Positions 36,516-46,793 of a stretch of 64,000 bases of DNA are shown piece after piece. Below the pieces are notes generated by a model that made no database searches, was not told the DNA's origin, and saw only the letters and a list, made by a program, of their open reading frames with translations. Numbering within the stretch: position 1 is the stretch's first letter; the number at the start of each line of letters is the position of its first letter. This DNA is from Embleya sp051903075 (lineage in GTDB: Bacteria > Actinomycetota > Actinomycetes > Streptomycetales > Streptomycetaceae): assembly GCF_051903075.1 (NCBI RefSeq), contig NZ_CP182425.1:1-64000 (forward strand), read 5' to 3'. The position numbers and the translations under genes were made by a program.

Positions 36516-38390
36516 TCAGCGCTTGACCCGTCCTCGGATGGCGAGCGCGGCCAGGCCCAGGAGAATGGGTTCGAGGAAGCGGGACGTCATCTCGATGTAG
36601 GCGCCTGCGGTCGTGAGGTTCTGGTCGGACGAGCGGAAGACCACGGAATTCAGGACCACCCGGGCGGCTTTCTCGGCGCGCTCGCCGGTCAACCGCTCGT
36701 GGGGTGAGCCGGTCAGCACGGGGTCGGGGTTGTCGGTGACCAGGCGCACCGGCTGCCCGGGTGCGGCCTGAGTGCCCGTGGTCAGCGGCTTTGGGTCGGT
36801 GTTTCGCAGTCCCCAGAGCATCATCGCGAGCACCGTGGCGGTCATGGCCAGCAGCAGCCAGGTCAGGGCACGGGAGGCGCGCAGCCCGTACCCGGACAGG
36901 GCCCAGTAGGCGGTGAGCAGCCCGCGTTCGGCGCGGCTACGACCGGGGCGCCGGTCGAGGCGGTGCATCTCCATCTCGCCCATGTAGAAGTCGGCGGCGC
37001 CGGGTTCGTCCTTGCCGTCTTCGAAGGCCTTGCGGAGCTGGCGGTACAGCGCGGCGAGCGCGGCCGGGCCGGGCACGGGGGACGGGGAACCGGAGGGCGA
37101 TGGTGGTGCGGACGTCCATCCGGTGCGCAGTCGGGGGCGGCGGCGGGGCAAGGACAGGGCCCGCCAGTGGTGTTCCTCGGCGAGGGCCAGGCGGTCGGTC
37201 CAGCGCAGGGGCAGGCCGCGGAGCAGGTCGGTCCCGGGGGGTGTCCGGGCGAAGCGGGTCGCCCTCCAGGCGCGGCTGGTCGAGGTGGAAGGCGCCGAGG
37301 AACCGGCACGCGGTGAGGTCGGTGTCGGTCAGGACCAGGTGCGCGGCGTCGACCCCGCTCACGCTCAGCACCCGTATCGGGTCGGTGTCCGCAGCAGCCG
37401 AGACGACGGCGAGGGGGAAGTTGAGGACCGCGCCGGTCATGTCGAGGTCGGCGTGCCACAACCGCAGCGTCGCGGTCGCCTCCCACCGGGTCCGCTCGCA
37501 CCGCACCGCGGCTGCCGCAGTCTCGATCACCACCGGAGCACCGAACACCGCTCCCGATACGTCCAACTCTCCCCAACACCACAACGGCCCCAGCACCGCG
37601 ACCGACTCGAACCGCACACTGTGAACCAGACATCGCCATCGACGACCACTCCGTCGAAGTCGGCACTGGTGGTGAATATCGCGTCGCCGAACCGGGCGTC
37701 GGCGCCGAATATGGCGCCGCCGAACCAGGCGGCGGCGGAGAACGTCGCACCGTCGAACCGGGCGTCGGCGATGAACCTCGCGCCACCAAACCGGGCCTCT
37801 GCACCGAATGTAGCGTGGTCGAACTGGGCGTCGGCAGTGAACGTCGTGCCGCCGAACCGGGCCTCGGCAAGGAACGTCGCGCCACGGAACCGCGCATGGG
37901 GGGAGAACATCGCGTCGCTGAACCGGATGCCCGCGCTGAACGTGGTGCCTTCGAATCGGGCGTCGACGCTGAACCTCACGCCGTTGAACCGGGCGGTGGC
38001 GGTGAACGTCGCACCGCTGAACGAGGCGTCGGCGCCGAACGTCGCGCCGCCGAACCAGGCGATGGTGGTAAACGCGGACCCATCGAAACGGGCCTCGGCG
38101 ATGAACCTCGCGCCGTCGAACCGCGCCTCGGCGGAGAACACGGTGCCCTTGAACCGGGCTTCGGAGCCGAACGTCACGCCGCCGAACCGGCGGCGGCGGA
38201 AAACATCGCGCCGTCGAACAGCGCTCGTCCAAGGCGCGGGTGGATGGTGCCGACGTCGCGGAGCGCGTCGAGGAGTTCGGCCAGGAGAGGGCCGTCGAAG
38301 GTGGTGCCGCGGTGGTCGACGTCGGATCCAGGCGTCAGGGCCGCGAGGTGGCTGGTGCGATCGGTGGGGTTGAGGTGGGCTAGGCGTATT
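36516..38390 (-). pseudogene. Pentapeptide-repeat membrane protein, broken by three frameshifts
   Basis: The parts join in order on the minus strand: LAHLNPTDRTSHLAALTPGS to about 38195; pentapeptide repeats (ARFDGARFIAEARFDGSAFT type, about 18 turns) in a second frame to about 37640; LWCWGELDVSGAVFGAPVVI in a third frame to about 37170; then LYRQLRKAFEDGKDEPGAAD and two membrane helices (ALTWLLLAMTATVLAMMLWG and ILLGLAALAI) to 36516. Intact relatives are single proteins of about 600 aa. The coordinated break-up suggests decay or sequencing error in homopolymers. Pentapeptide repeats fold into a right-handed beta-helix. Confidence 0.8.
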
Positions 38391-38393
38391 CAC

Positions 38394-39001
38394 CCGTGAG
38401 GTTGGTGACGCGTACGCCCCGGCATCCGACGGGGTCGGTCGTGGTCGTGCCTTCCGCGCAGTGCGGCCACGGCGGGGGAGTGGGCGAAGGCGTGGGAGGC
38501 GACGTCATGCCACCGTGGGCGACCCGGAGTGAGGTCGCGGTTGCGAGCCGATGAATCCGGTGCCGATCGGGCAGGACCCGGACGAGTCGGACGACTCCTC
38601 GCGCGATGCGAAGGGCCGGCCGTTCACGCTGATCATCGACGCTGTTCGCGGGCAGATGCCATCGGAAAAGCTCGTAAACCCGTGAAGATCCTGAAGGGCT
38701 TTCGGGCTGGTCAACCCGCATTTCTCGCACGTCCGTGCAGGTCGCGAATCCGCTGTACACACAACAGAAGGTTCCGTGCTCGCTGCCGTCGATACGCCCG
38801 ATGTAGTCGCGCGTGGCGTCCTCTTTGGGGGCGTACGACGTCAGCGGGGGTCTGTGGGGTGTACGCCTCGGGGATTTCGTACTGCGCCTGATCGTCGGGT
38901 CGACTGCGATGTCGCCGTAGGCATCGCGCACTTGGGACGCGCTGTCCCGGTAGACCTTCCCGCCGAAGATGCTGGTTGCGCCCTCCCCGATGATTACCAC
39001 G
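38394..39001 (-). other. Decayed coding region next to the lone CRISPR repeat
   Basis: One minus-strand frame gives VVIIGEGATSIFGGKVYRD, DYIGRIDGSEHGTFCCVYSG and CTDVREMRV, plausible protein with no family I recognise. It has no start codon of its own: its 5' end is fused to the lone repeat at 39002. No intact gene is called. Confidence 0.35.
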
Positions 39002-39030
39002 GAAGTCCCCACGCAGGTGGGGGTGAGCCG
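39002..39030 (+). CRISPR. Lone CRISPR repeat
   Basis: A full 29-nt copy with tetraloop GCAG and no mismatch, with no second repeat 61 nt away on either side. It sits at the 5' edge of a decayed minus-strand reading frame, so it marks a junction. Confidence 0.9.
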
Positions 39031-39301
39031 CTCTCGGCCTGTTGGTGGGCGAACGTACGTACGTTCCGCTATACGGTGGGGTTGTTCGGCCGGTGCCGGG
39101 GACTCTCCCGTGACTTGCGACCGGGCGTTCCGGAGTGGTCCCTCGTGGCTGTCTATGCTTGTGGCGATGAGGTCGCCCGCACGGTAAGGAACGGGACCCG
39201 GGGTGCGGACGGGGTCGTTCACCTCATCCCCTTGGCGTGATCGAATCCGCCTGGCCGGCCGGCGTGCCTCGGCGGATCGTGTCCTCCACCCATGATCAGT
39301 C

Positions 39302-39382
39302 GGCCAGTTCCGCGCCGAAGTCGACGCACACGAACGCACCCCGACGGTGCGGGACTTCCTCGAACTCACCCGCAATCGCTAG
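39302..39382 (+). pseudogene. C-terminal remnant of an HTH-TPR regulator
   Basis: The frame GQFRAEVDAHERTPTVRDFL followed by ELTRNR and TAG matches the last residues of the regulator at 34618 (AEFRAEAAAHARIPAVTDFL). Nothing of the body remains. The rest of 39031-39504 holds no convincing gene. Confidence 0.6.
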
Positions 39383-39504
39383 GCGCCGTCGACCCGTATC
39401 GAGCAGCGCTGTGGACGGTCTGTTCGGGCGTCGCCAGGTCTACACGCGCGGTGCGGTAGCCCTCGCGCAACGTCTAGCGGTGGTAGTCCCAGAGGCCACC
39501 GAGC

Positions 39505-39753
39505 GCCTGGTCGTCGGCGAAGTTCCGCGAATCCGCCGCGCGATCACGGAGGTCATGCAGGCCGGCACGCGGGAGTCTGTGGCCGGGTCGCCATTCTTGA
39601 CGAGGGTGCCGTGCTGTCCATCGCCCTCGACGTGTTGCCACCCGGAGGGTGTCACGTCACGGTGTGGAGAGCCGACGCCATTGCACCGGACCGTTCACCG
39701 TGGCGGGCGGCGCGGGAGAGGCCCTCGTGCGGGCGGGGATCGTCGGGCCTTGA
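39505..39753 (+). pseudogene. 3' remnant of DUF574 methyltransferase before array 4
   Basis: VVGEVPRIRRAITEVMQAGT matches VLVGDDPRVRRAITDVMHTG of the intact gene; after a frameshift the stretch encoding ALDVLPPGGCHVTVWRAD follows. Nucleotide identity with the array 3 copy is near complete from here into the leader. Confidence 0.8.
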
Positions 39754-40057
39754 TCGGTACGTCCGGCCGCCCGAGCGACCGGAGGCAGGGCTCGTATCCT
39801 TGTCTCGTGGCTGCGTCGGAATCAAGCCGATCTTGTTCCGGACGCGTCGATGGCGGTGGGCTTTCAAGACGGACACGCCGCGAACGACACCGCACGTCCG
39901 TCCGGCCGACACGCAGACAGGACCAAACCATGCGACAACGCCCAGCTCGCGAACGATTGCCGATATGCCGAAGCGGAAACAGGCAGGAACCTTGCCGCAA
40001 TGACCTTGTTTGCATCACGAATCGGCAAAGCCCTTAAGAACCCCCAGGTCAGGAAGG
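39754..40057 (+). promoter_or_regulatory. Leader of CRISPR array 4
   Basis: Nearly identical to the array 3 leader; ends CCCCAGGTCAGGAAGG before repeat 1. Arms CTTGCCG and CGGCAAAG flank the CAATGACCTTGTTTGCATCA core. Confidence 0.8.
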
Positions 40058-41612
40058 GAAGTCCCCACGCAGGTGGGGGTGAGCCGAGGCGTGGACGTGC
40101 AATCTGTGCGAGCGCGTCGAAGTCCCCACGCAGGTGGGGGTGAGCCGGCGCACTCCGCCGCCTCGCTCCCGAACGGCGAGAAGTCCCCACGCAGGTGGGG
40201 GTGAGCCGTGACCGCGGCGCAACTGGACCACCTGCTGGACGAAGTCCCCACGCAGGTGGGGGTGAGCCGGTGTGGACGCTTGTGGCGTGATCATCTCCGG
40301 TGAAGTCCCCACGCAGGTGGGGGTGAGCCGCCACCCATCCCGGGGCGGTTGGTCCACCCCTGGAAGTCCCCACGCAGGTGGGGGTGAGCCGGCACGCGTG
40401 GGCGTGGGTGCGCTGGGCGGTGCGAAGTCCCCACGCAGGTGGGGGTGAGCCGTATTTCCACCACGTCTGAGCCATGGTCCAGAAGAAGTCCCCACGCAGG
40501 TGGGGGTGAGCCGGCGGCTCGGGCGGTCGCGGCCAAGCACGCCGCGAAGTCCCCACGCAGGTGGGGGTGAGCCGGTGATGTTCGACCCGGCCGACAGCGA
40601 CGATCGGAAGTCCCCACGCAGGTGGGGGTGAGCCGTACATGGCGGGCAGCGCGGCTTCCTCGCCGTCGAAGTCCCCACGCAGGTGGGGGTGAGCCGCACC
40701 ATCGCGAGGACGAAGACGCAGGTCATCGGAAGTCCCCACGCAGGTGGGGGTGAGCCGATGAACCCGGCGACGCGGGCCACCTTCGATGCGAAGTCCCCAC
40801 GCAGGTGGGGGTGAGCCGGCGGCCACGACGGATCGCGAGTTGGCCGCCGTGAAGTCCCCACGCAGGTGGGGGTGAGCCGGACGCCTGGAACGTGCTGGGT
40901 TCGCTGGAGAGGAAGTCCCCACGCAGGTGGGGGTGAGCCGTCGTGGGGTGCGTCGTACCAGCAGATGATGCGGAAGTCCCCACGCAGGTGGGGGTGAGCC
41001 GTCATGGACAAGGGCCTACCGATTTGGCTCAAGGAAGTCCCCACGCAGGTGGGGGTGAGCCGGTCCCCGGTATCCACCTGTATCAGCGTGTCCCGAAGTC
41101 CCCACGCAGGTGGGGGTGAGCCGACCACCAGCGCGGTCGCCACGATCCTGGCGAAGAAGTCCCCACGCAGGTGGGGGTGAGCCGTTCCTGCCCGAGGCGG
41201 CCGAACCGGGCTTTGCGAAGTCCCCACGCAGGTGGGGGTGAGCCGCCGGGCCGCCAGGAAGGGAGTTGTGGTGTCAGGAAGTCCCCACGCAGGTGGGGGT
41301 GAGCCGTAGAGGCCGACCTGCGCCACTACTACCCCGGGAGAAGTCCCCACGCAGGTGGGGGTGAGCCGCACTCGATTCCAGGGTGTCAAAGCAGAGATCA
41401 GAAGTCCCCACGCAGGTGGGGGTGAGCCTAGCTGATGCTCAGTCAGGTATGAGTGGGCGTCGAAGTCCCCACGCAGGTGGGGGTGAGCCGCGGGCGCACG
41501 GTGATGGGGGTCTGTACGCCGAGAAGTCCCCACGCAGGTGGGGGTGAGCCGCGCTCTACCTCGTGAGTTACGACCCGGCTCCGGAAGTCCCCACGCAGGT
41601 GGGGGTGAGCCT
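40058..41612 (+). CRISPR. CRISPR array 4 (26 repeats, 25 spacers, type I-E-like)
   Basis: Repeats start at 40058 and every 61 nt (once 62) to 41584, tetraloop GCAG throughout. The repeat at 41401 and the last one (41584-41612) end GAGCCT. The sequence after the last repeat is the same as after array 3. Confidence 0.97.
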
Positions 41613-41870
41613 ACGAAGGACGTAGCGCGGCGGCGACTCAAGCGGGCCGCGCACCTTCCGACAATCGCCCACTCGACCTACTACCAGAGTTCGCCCGGCA
41701 GCCATCAGCGCCGGATGGCCCACCGTCAGGTCCGGGCGGCCGACGCCGCGGTCCGCAAAGCCGTGGTCACCAGCCGTGCCGACGGACTCTTCAGGGCCGA
41801 GATCGCGGCCATCGTCGGGGTGAGCGTGTCCCGGATCGCCGACATCCTCAAGGCGTCCGGCGGGAGTTGA
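41613..41870 (+). pseudogene. HTH protein remnant downstream of array 4
   Basis: An open frame runs out of the last repeat: KDVARRRLKRAAHLPTIAHS, then RAADAAVRKAVVTSRADG and the helix-turn-helix LFRAEIAAIVGVSVSRIADI to the TGA at 41868-41870. No start codon precedes it outside the repeat, so it is read as the 3' part of a small HTH protein gene captured with the array cassette. Near-identical to 32860-33115. Confidence 0.65.
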
Positions 41871-43006
41871 CGAGCTGCGTCTCGGTTGGAGGCGGCGCGT
41901 GTGAGCAGCGCGCGGGCCCGGGCGTTGCCGGTGTGTGGTGCGAGTCGGGTGCGCATGGTGGCGTGGTGGGCGTTGAGGCGTCCCGAGTGGACGTACGGGT
42001 AGTCGTCGAGGAACGCGTCCCAGGATGCGCATGCCTCGTCGAGGCGACCGTCGTCGAGTTGGAGTTCGGCGAGTTGGGCGGTCGAGCGTGCGCGGCTGCG
42101 GCGTTCGCGGGCGGGGCGGATCCGGTTCGCCTCCAACATGGCGTCGATTGCGCCGGAGGTGTCGCCGAGGGCGGCCAGGACGTGGCTGGTGTGGAAGGCG
42201 AGTGCGGCGTGGTGATAAGAGCCGAAGGCTTCCGGGCCGCTGGTTGCCTGGTCGAGTGCGCGTTCGGCCTGGCCGAGATGGTTGAAGGTGGCTCGGCGGT
42301 CCTTCACCTCGGCGAGGGCGTGGGCCTGCTGTCCGGTGAGGAACGCCCGCATGCGGGGTGCGCCCAGGGCGGTCGCCGCCGAGGCTGCGGCGTCCGCGAG
42401 ATGCAGCGACTGTACGCCGTGCTTGAGTTGCACGGCCTGAACGCTGAGGCCGCGTAACGCCGTTGCGTAGGTAATCTCGTCCCCTGCTTCCCGGGCCAGG
42501 TGCATGGCGTTGACGTAGTAGCTCTGGGCGAGGCCGTCGGCGCGTTCGTCCATCGCCATCCACCCGAGCAGGTGGGTCAGTTCGGCGGCGGCCGAGAGCA
42601 TGTCCCGGCGCACCGCGTCCGGCGCGCCCGCCCGCAGATACGGCACGACCGTGTTGACCAGGTAGGCAGCGGCCGGTGGGCGTGCGGCGCCGCCGCCGTG
42701 TTCGTCGTCCATGTCGGAGAACGCCTCGGCCATCGCGCGCACAGTCCGCACGTCCGGGGCGCCGTAGCGTGGATTGTCGGCGGTGCGGATCGTGTCCGCG
42801 CGGGCCGATGCCTCGGCCCACCCGGGCACGGTCAGCGCGGTGGAGAAGACGGCGGCGACCACGACGGCACGACGGGTGGGGTCCATGTCCAGGCTCCCGA
42901 TCTCGACCAGAGCATCCACCGTATCCCGAGGTCCGGGCACCACACCCGGCTCAACCAGACCCGCGTCCGACGGCGTGACCAACCGGCCCAGCCGGCGAGT
43001 GAGCAC
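41726..43006 (-). pseudogene. HTH-TPR regulator truncated at both ends
   Basis: The frame from 43006 starts with LTRRLGRLVTPSDAGL, which in relatives is the end of the XRE DNA-binding domain, so the HTH is missing. The TPR body is good (AQSYYVNAMHLAREAGDEIT, RAFLTGQQAHALAEVKDRRA). After HTGNARARALLTRAASNRDA, the usual end of the family, the frame runs 48 codons into the duplicated array-4 tail. Without its DNA-binding domain it is probably dead. From 43007 to 43453 nothing convincing is seen. Confidence 0.7.
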
Positions 43007-43453
43007 CTCCGCGACAGCGCGTGCTCGGCCTCATCCATGTGCTCCGACTTCCGAGACCCAGCACCATGTGATCATCTGCGTCTCCAAGTCGCGCCATCCC
43101 CACACAGTGCACGCGACGTTGCCAGCGAAGCTGCGCGATCGGCTCGGCGCGCAGCCTCTATCCATGCATGGTGGTGGTCACGTCCTCGCCGAAGCCGTCC
43201 GTCGACTCCAAGACGCTCTCGCCCAGATTGCTGCCCAGGGGATGCGGCGGCTGATTGCCCCACGTGCGCCTTGGCGAGGGGTTCGAAATGCATGAGCAGG
43301 ACCCGGACAAGCCCGGCGACATCGCCGCCGTACTCCGGAATTTCCCGGCAAAGGAAACGCCGGCCACCGTGTGACGCTACCTCGTCCATCCCGCCCTCGG
43401 CACGCCGCCCATCCGGCCGCAGGACCTGCCCGACGGGCGAAGGAGCGACAACG

Positions 43454-44146
43454 TCACACCGCCCTCAGCCTCTTCGAGGTTTCGGTCACGCCGATCGTGG
43501 TGAGCGTGCTCAGCGCGCTTTCGCGCCAGGAGCCCACACATGGCGGGGCCTTGGCCGGGCGGGTCAGCACGTGCTTGGTCTCGAAGACTGTGAAGTCCAT
43601 GTACCGGCCGCCGGCGATGCCGTGGAGGTACGTGTCGCAACCCGCCTCGATGGTGAGACGGGCGAGGCGTTCGGATCGTCCGCCTCGGGCGGTCGTCTCG
43701 CTACTGCGGAGCGCGGTCCCTTGCCAGTCGAGGAGCCTGAGCAGGGTTCGGGTGGAAGCCTCCGCAACCTCGGCCAAGTGGTGGGTTTGCGCGAGGAGTT
43801 GCAGGATCTCGTCGATCGCGGGTTCGACGTCCGCCCAGTACGGGTTGCGGCCGTAATGGTGTCGGAGCATGCCTTCCGCTCGTTTCCGGGCCGCAGGCGG
43901 GTCGACGAGGCGTAGCTCCCGGATCAGGGTTGCTCTGCCTTGTGGTCGGTGGATCGGCAGGGTGAGCCACCGCCGTCGGGCGGGGTCCACCGGATCGGGA
44001 AGGAGGCAGCGGTGTTGATAGTCGCGGGCGGTGTGTTGGACGTCGTCGTAGACGATCCAGCGGTCCGCGGCGTGGATCTTGGCGAGGGTCGATAATCGCG
44101 GGAAAAGATTCGGTTGATGGATCGCGCAGACCTTGCGAGGTGGCAT
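43454..44146 (-). CDS. WbqC-family protein
   Basis: 230 aa from the ATG at 44146, four nt after the YdcF-like stop. CAIHQPNLFPRLSTLAKIHA, WIVYDDVQHTARDYQHR and GCDTYLHGIAGGRYMD fit the WbqC family throughout (usual length about 230). The family is tied to polysaccharide and glycan clusters, with a proposed transferase role. Third gene of the operon with YdcF-like protein and HTH-TPR regulator. Confidence 0.82.
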   Translation of the reverse strand: MPPRKVCAIHQPNLFPRLSTLAKIHAADRWIVYDDVQHTARDYQHRCLLPDPVDPARRRWLTLPIHRPQGRATLIRELRLVDPPAARKRAEGMLRHHYGRNPYWADVEPAIDEILQLLAQTHHLAEVAEASTRTLLRLLDWQGTALRSSETTARGGRSERLARLTIEAGCDTYLHGIAGGRYMDFTVFETKHVLTRPAKAPPCVGSWRESALSTLTTIGVTETSKRLRAV

Positions 44147-44150
44147 GTGC

Positions 44151-44855
44151 TCATCCCGCCATGAGTCGGCTGGTGAAACCGGCGTCGAGGAGCCGTTCGT
44201 ACGCGGTGCGGACGTCGTCCGGGACGTCCTGCTCGACGGCGAAGCCCAACCCGGGGTAGGCGATGATGCGTTGGAGGTCGCCGACGAGCATGTCGATCAC
44301 CAGGTGTTCGTCGCCGATGGATTTGAGGTAGGCGTCGAATTCGAGGGGTTCGGAGGCGCAGACGACGTCGACCTCGGGCCAGACCTTGCGGCAGGTGGCA
44401 TAGGCGCGGCGTTGCATGTAGGGCTTGGAGACGAACAGCAGGGATTCGACGGTGGTGCCGTGTGCGGTGAGGACGTCGCGGGTGAAGGCGATGTTCTGGC
44501 CGGTGTTGGCGGCGCGGGGTTCGATGAGGATCGCTTCGTCGGGGACGCCGAGTTCGAGGGCGTGTTCGCGGTAGTGGACGGCCTCGCCGCGGGGGAAGCG
44601 GGCGGCGGTGGTGGGGCTGTTGCCGCCGCTGAAGACCACGATCGGGAACAGGCCATGGTGGTAGAGCTCGGCGGTGAAGCGGGCGACGCCGAGGTCGTGG
44701 CTGCCGAGGCCGACGGCGGCCGTGCACGGACGCAGTGTGTGGTGCATCTGGTGGTAGTCCCAGACGAGTTCCGCGTCGGCGCGGTCGGTGTCGGTGACGT
44801 CGGGGCGTTCGGCTGCCAAGGTGTGCTCCTCGGGGTGGGGTGGCGCGGGGTTCAT
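44151..44855 (-). CDS. YdcF/DUF218-family protein
   Basis: 234 aa from the ATG at 44855, in ATGA overlap with the regulator stop. GLGSHDLGVARFTAELY, VVFSGGNSP, ANTGQNIAFTRDVL and LLFVSKPYMQRRA are the DUF218 pattern. The family has a SAM-binding-like alpha/beta fold and is often linked to envelope or sugar metabolism. No membrane helix is seen. Function inferred from family only. Confidence 0.82.
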   Translation of the reverse strand: MNPAPPHPEEHTLAAERPDVTDTDRADAELVWDYHQMHHTLRPCTAAVGLGSHDLGVARFTAELYHHGLFPIVVFSGGNSPTTAARFPRGEAVHYREHALELGVPDEAILIEPRAANTGQNIAFTRDVLTAHGTTVESLLFVSKPYMQRRAYATCRKVWPEVDVVCASEPLEFDAYLKSIGDEHLVIDMLVGDLQRIIAYPGLGFAVEQDVPDDVRTAYERLLDAGFTSRLMAG

Positions 44856-45916
44856 TCGCAGGTGCGGCGGATGGCGTCGATGCTGTGGAGTTGATGGGAC
44901 AGCCCGTGTTGTGCGGCCAGTTGCGCGGTGCGGTCGAGCAAGGTCAGCCCGGCGTCGATCGTGGCACGGTCGGTGACCAGGATGTGCGCGTGCGCGGTGT
45001 CGAGCCGAACCTGTTGCATCGGTGCGTCGGTGACGCGGTGGGCCAGGGCGATGTCGATGTGGTGCAGAGCCCGCCCGATGGTCCCGGCGCCGCGATGGGC
45101 GAGGGCGAGCTTCTGCTGCGCCACCGACCAGTCGTCGGGCTCGTCCAGGTCCTCGAAGCAGCGCGTGGCCTCGGCCATCTCCTCGATGGCGCGTCCGTGC
45201 CGCCCGGCCTTGCTCAGCGCCGTGCCGATCCACAATCGGGCGCGAGCCTGGTCGCGCTCGCCCAACCGACGATCGCTCGCGAGGAGTTCGTACATGCGGG
45301 CGGACTCCTCCAGGCGTCCGGTCATCTCGGCGACGACGGCGAGCGACAGGTCGATCTGCGCGACACGCCGGGGAATGTCCAAAGCGGTGAACATCTCGCG
45401 GGCACGCCGGTAGTGGTGATCGGCGGACGAGGGGCCGTGGAGTGCACCCTGGTCGCGTCGTACGTCGCCGAGAAGGACGAGGGAGCGGGCGTAGAGATAG
45501 CGTCCCTGGTCGTCCAGGTCCGCCGGCACGGATCGCGTCAACCGGCGGTCGAGGAGGCTGGTGGCCTGCGCAAGGCTTTGTCGGTTGACGAGGACGAGCG
45601 CGCGTTCGATGTCCTCGGTCCACGTCTCGTGGTCCCATTCGCGCGGGACGGGAAACGGCCGGGGAGGGGCCTCGTCGACGGTCTTCGCGAGCAGGGCTTC
45701 GAATCGTGCCTGTTCGTCAGGAGTGGCACGGGCGAGGACGGTGTCCAGAATGGCCTGTGTGTCCGGCCGGGGTTCACGCCGGACGCCCAATCTCTCCCAT
45801 TGGGATACGGTCCGCGCGGCCATGCCCAGGTGATCGGCGAACCCGCGCACACCCATGCGCTTTGCGCGACGAAGCGCCCTCGCCTCGTGGCCGGTCCACG
45901 TTCGAACGGTCGGCAC
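44852..45916 (-). CDS. XRE-HTH/TPR transcriptional regulator
   Basis: 354 aa from the GTG at 45916 (GGAAGGGG upstream); longer starts to 46093 add unconserved sequence. Residues 8-50 form an HTH (HEARALRRAKRMGVRGFADH, GMAARTVSQWERLG). From residue about 110 TPR-like repeats follow (DDQGRYLYARSLVLLGDVRR, DDWSVAQQKLALAHRGAGTI). It leads the operon with YdcF- and WbqC-like genes and likely controls it. Confidence 0.85.
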   Translation of the reverse strand: MPTVRTWTGHEARALRRAKRMGVRGFADHLGMAARTVSQWERLGVRREPRPDTQAILDTVLARATPDEQARFEALLAKTVDEAPPRPFPVPREWDHETWTEDIERALVLVNRQSLAQATSLLDRRLTRSVPADLDDQGRYLYARSLVLLGDVRRDQGALHGPSSADHHYRRAREMFTALDIPRRVAQIDLSLAVVAEMTGRLEESARMYELLASDRRLGERDQARARLWIGTALSKAGRHGRAIEEMAEATRCFEDLDEPDDWSVAQQKLALAHRGAGTIGRALHHIDIALAHRVTDAPMQQVRLDTAHAHILVTDRATIDAGLTLLDRTAQLAAQHGLSHQLHSIDAIRRTCE

Positions 45917-46079
45917 CAGCAGCCCCTTCCGGAGCCCCCATCGAATCACCCGGGGCGTACCCGGTGCGGCGAAAGTGCCACGGAAGTGCCACACCCGCTC
46001 ATCCCAGGGTGACCACGCTCGCGGCGATGGTCGTTCCCGGGAGCCGGTTTCGGTTTTGCCGACGAGGGAGGGCGAGGGG

Positions 46080-46712
46080 ATGCGAGGTGTCACCGAGGAG
46101 CAGTCCGGGCCCGGTCCGCTCGTGTACGGCTATCTCCGGCTGGTCTCGGTCTCGGCAGCGCGTCGTCGGTCGTTGGTCGAGTCGCTGCATGAGTACTGCC
46201 GCCACCATGAGCTTCTTCTGGCCGGCGTCTTCGTGGAACATCCCTCTCAGCCCGCGGCATCCGTGGCGTTCACCGGACTGCTCGACGCCCTTCGGGCGAG
46301 CGGCGGATACGGCGTGCTCTTCCCGTCCCGGGCTCATCTCGGCGGCAAGAGCGTCTCCCGCGAGCGACGCGCACGCATCACCGAGCTGGGTGCCCAGGTC
46401 CTGCTCGTTCGGACGCCGACGAGCGGTCGCCGCCCTCGAAGACCCTCCGACCCGGACGGATCCACCCCAGGGGTGGTGTTCGACCACCCACACCATCACT
46501 CGACCCCGGACGGCGCACCCGCTCGTGGTCGGCATCGGCCTACACGAGGAGTTACCGCCATGCCCATGGTTTCCGACACCGATCCGGCACTCGACGACGA
46601 CTTCGATCTGGATGTCCGCGTGACCACGGACGTCGCCGAGGGCGTTCCCGTGCCGTGCGACACCAACGACACCTGCGCGGCGACCTGCAAGTCGTCGTGC
46701 GTCAGCTCGTAG
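46080..46712 (+). CDS. Resolvase-fold-like protein whose frame runs into the lanthipeptide precursor
   Basis: From the ATG at 46080 (GAGGGAGGGCGAGGGG upstream) residues 10-115 fit the N-terminal fold of serine recombinases (LVYGYLRLVSVS, FTGLLDALRASGGYGVLFPS, ERRARITELGAQVLLVR), but the catalytic serine context is not clear and no DNA-binding tail is present. After residue about 125 the sequence becomes low-complexity, yet no stop occurs before the FxLD precursor, which lies in the same frame and ends at 46712. Either a real fusion or loss of a stop codon. A regulatory partner of the lanthipeptide is possible. Confidence 0.55.
   Translation: MRGVTEEQSGPGPLVYGYLRLVSVSAARRRSLVESLHEYCRHHELLLAGVFVEHPSQPAASVAFTGLLDALRASGGYGVLFPSRAHLGGKSVSRERRARITELGAQVLLVRTPTSGRRPRRPSDPDGSTPGVVFDHPHHHSTPDGAPARGRHRPTRGVTAMPMVSDTDPALDDDFDLDVRVTTDVAEGVPVPCDTNDTCAATCKSSCVSS
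46560..46712 (+). CDS. FxLD-family lanthipeptide precursor
   Basis: 50 aa from the ATG at 46560 with GAGGAG ten nt upstream. The leader carries the diagnostic FDLD (DDFDLDVRVTT). The core is Cys/Ser/Thr-rich: VPCDTNDTCAATCKSSCVSS, four cysteines with nearby Thr and Ser for lanthionine rings. Followed directly by a dehydratase gene. Precursors of this class are modified by a split LanB and LanC-like enzymes, which are missing here because the cluster is cut off. Confidence 0.85.
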   Translation: MPMVSDTDPALDDDFDLDVRVTTDVAEGVPVPCDTNDTCAATCKSSCVSS

Positions 46713-46793
46713 TCGACGTCCCCGTCCCGGGTGGCCGAAGCAACTCACGGCCGCCCGGGATCCCCACCCACCCCATGTCGGTCGGAGGATCGC

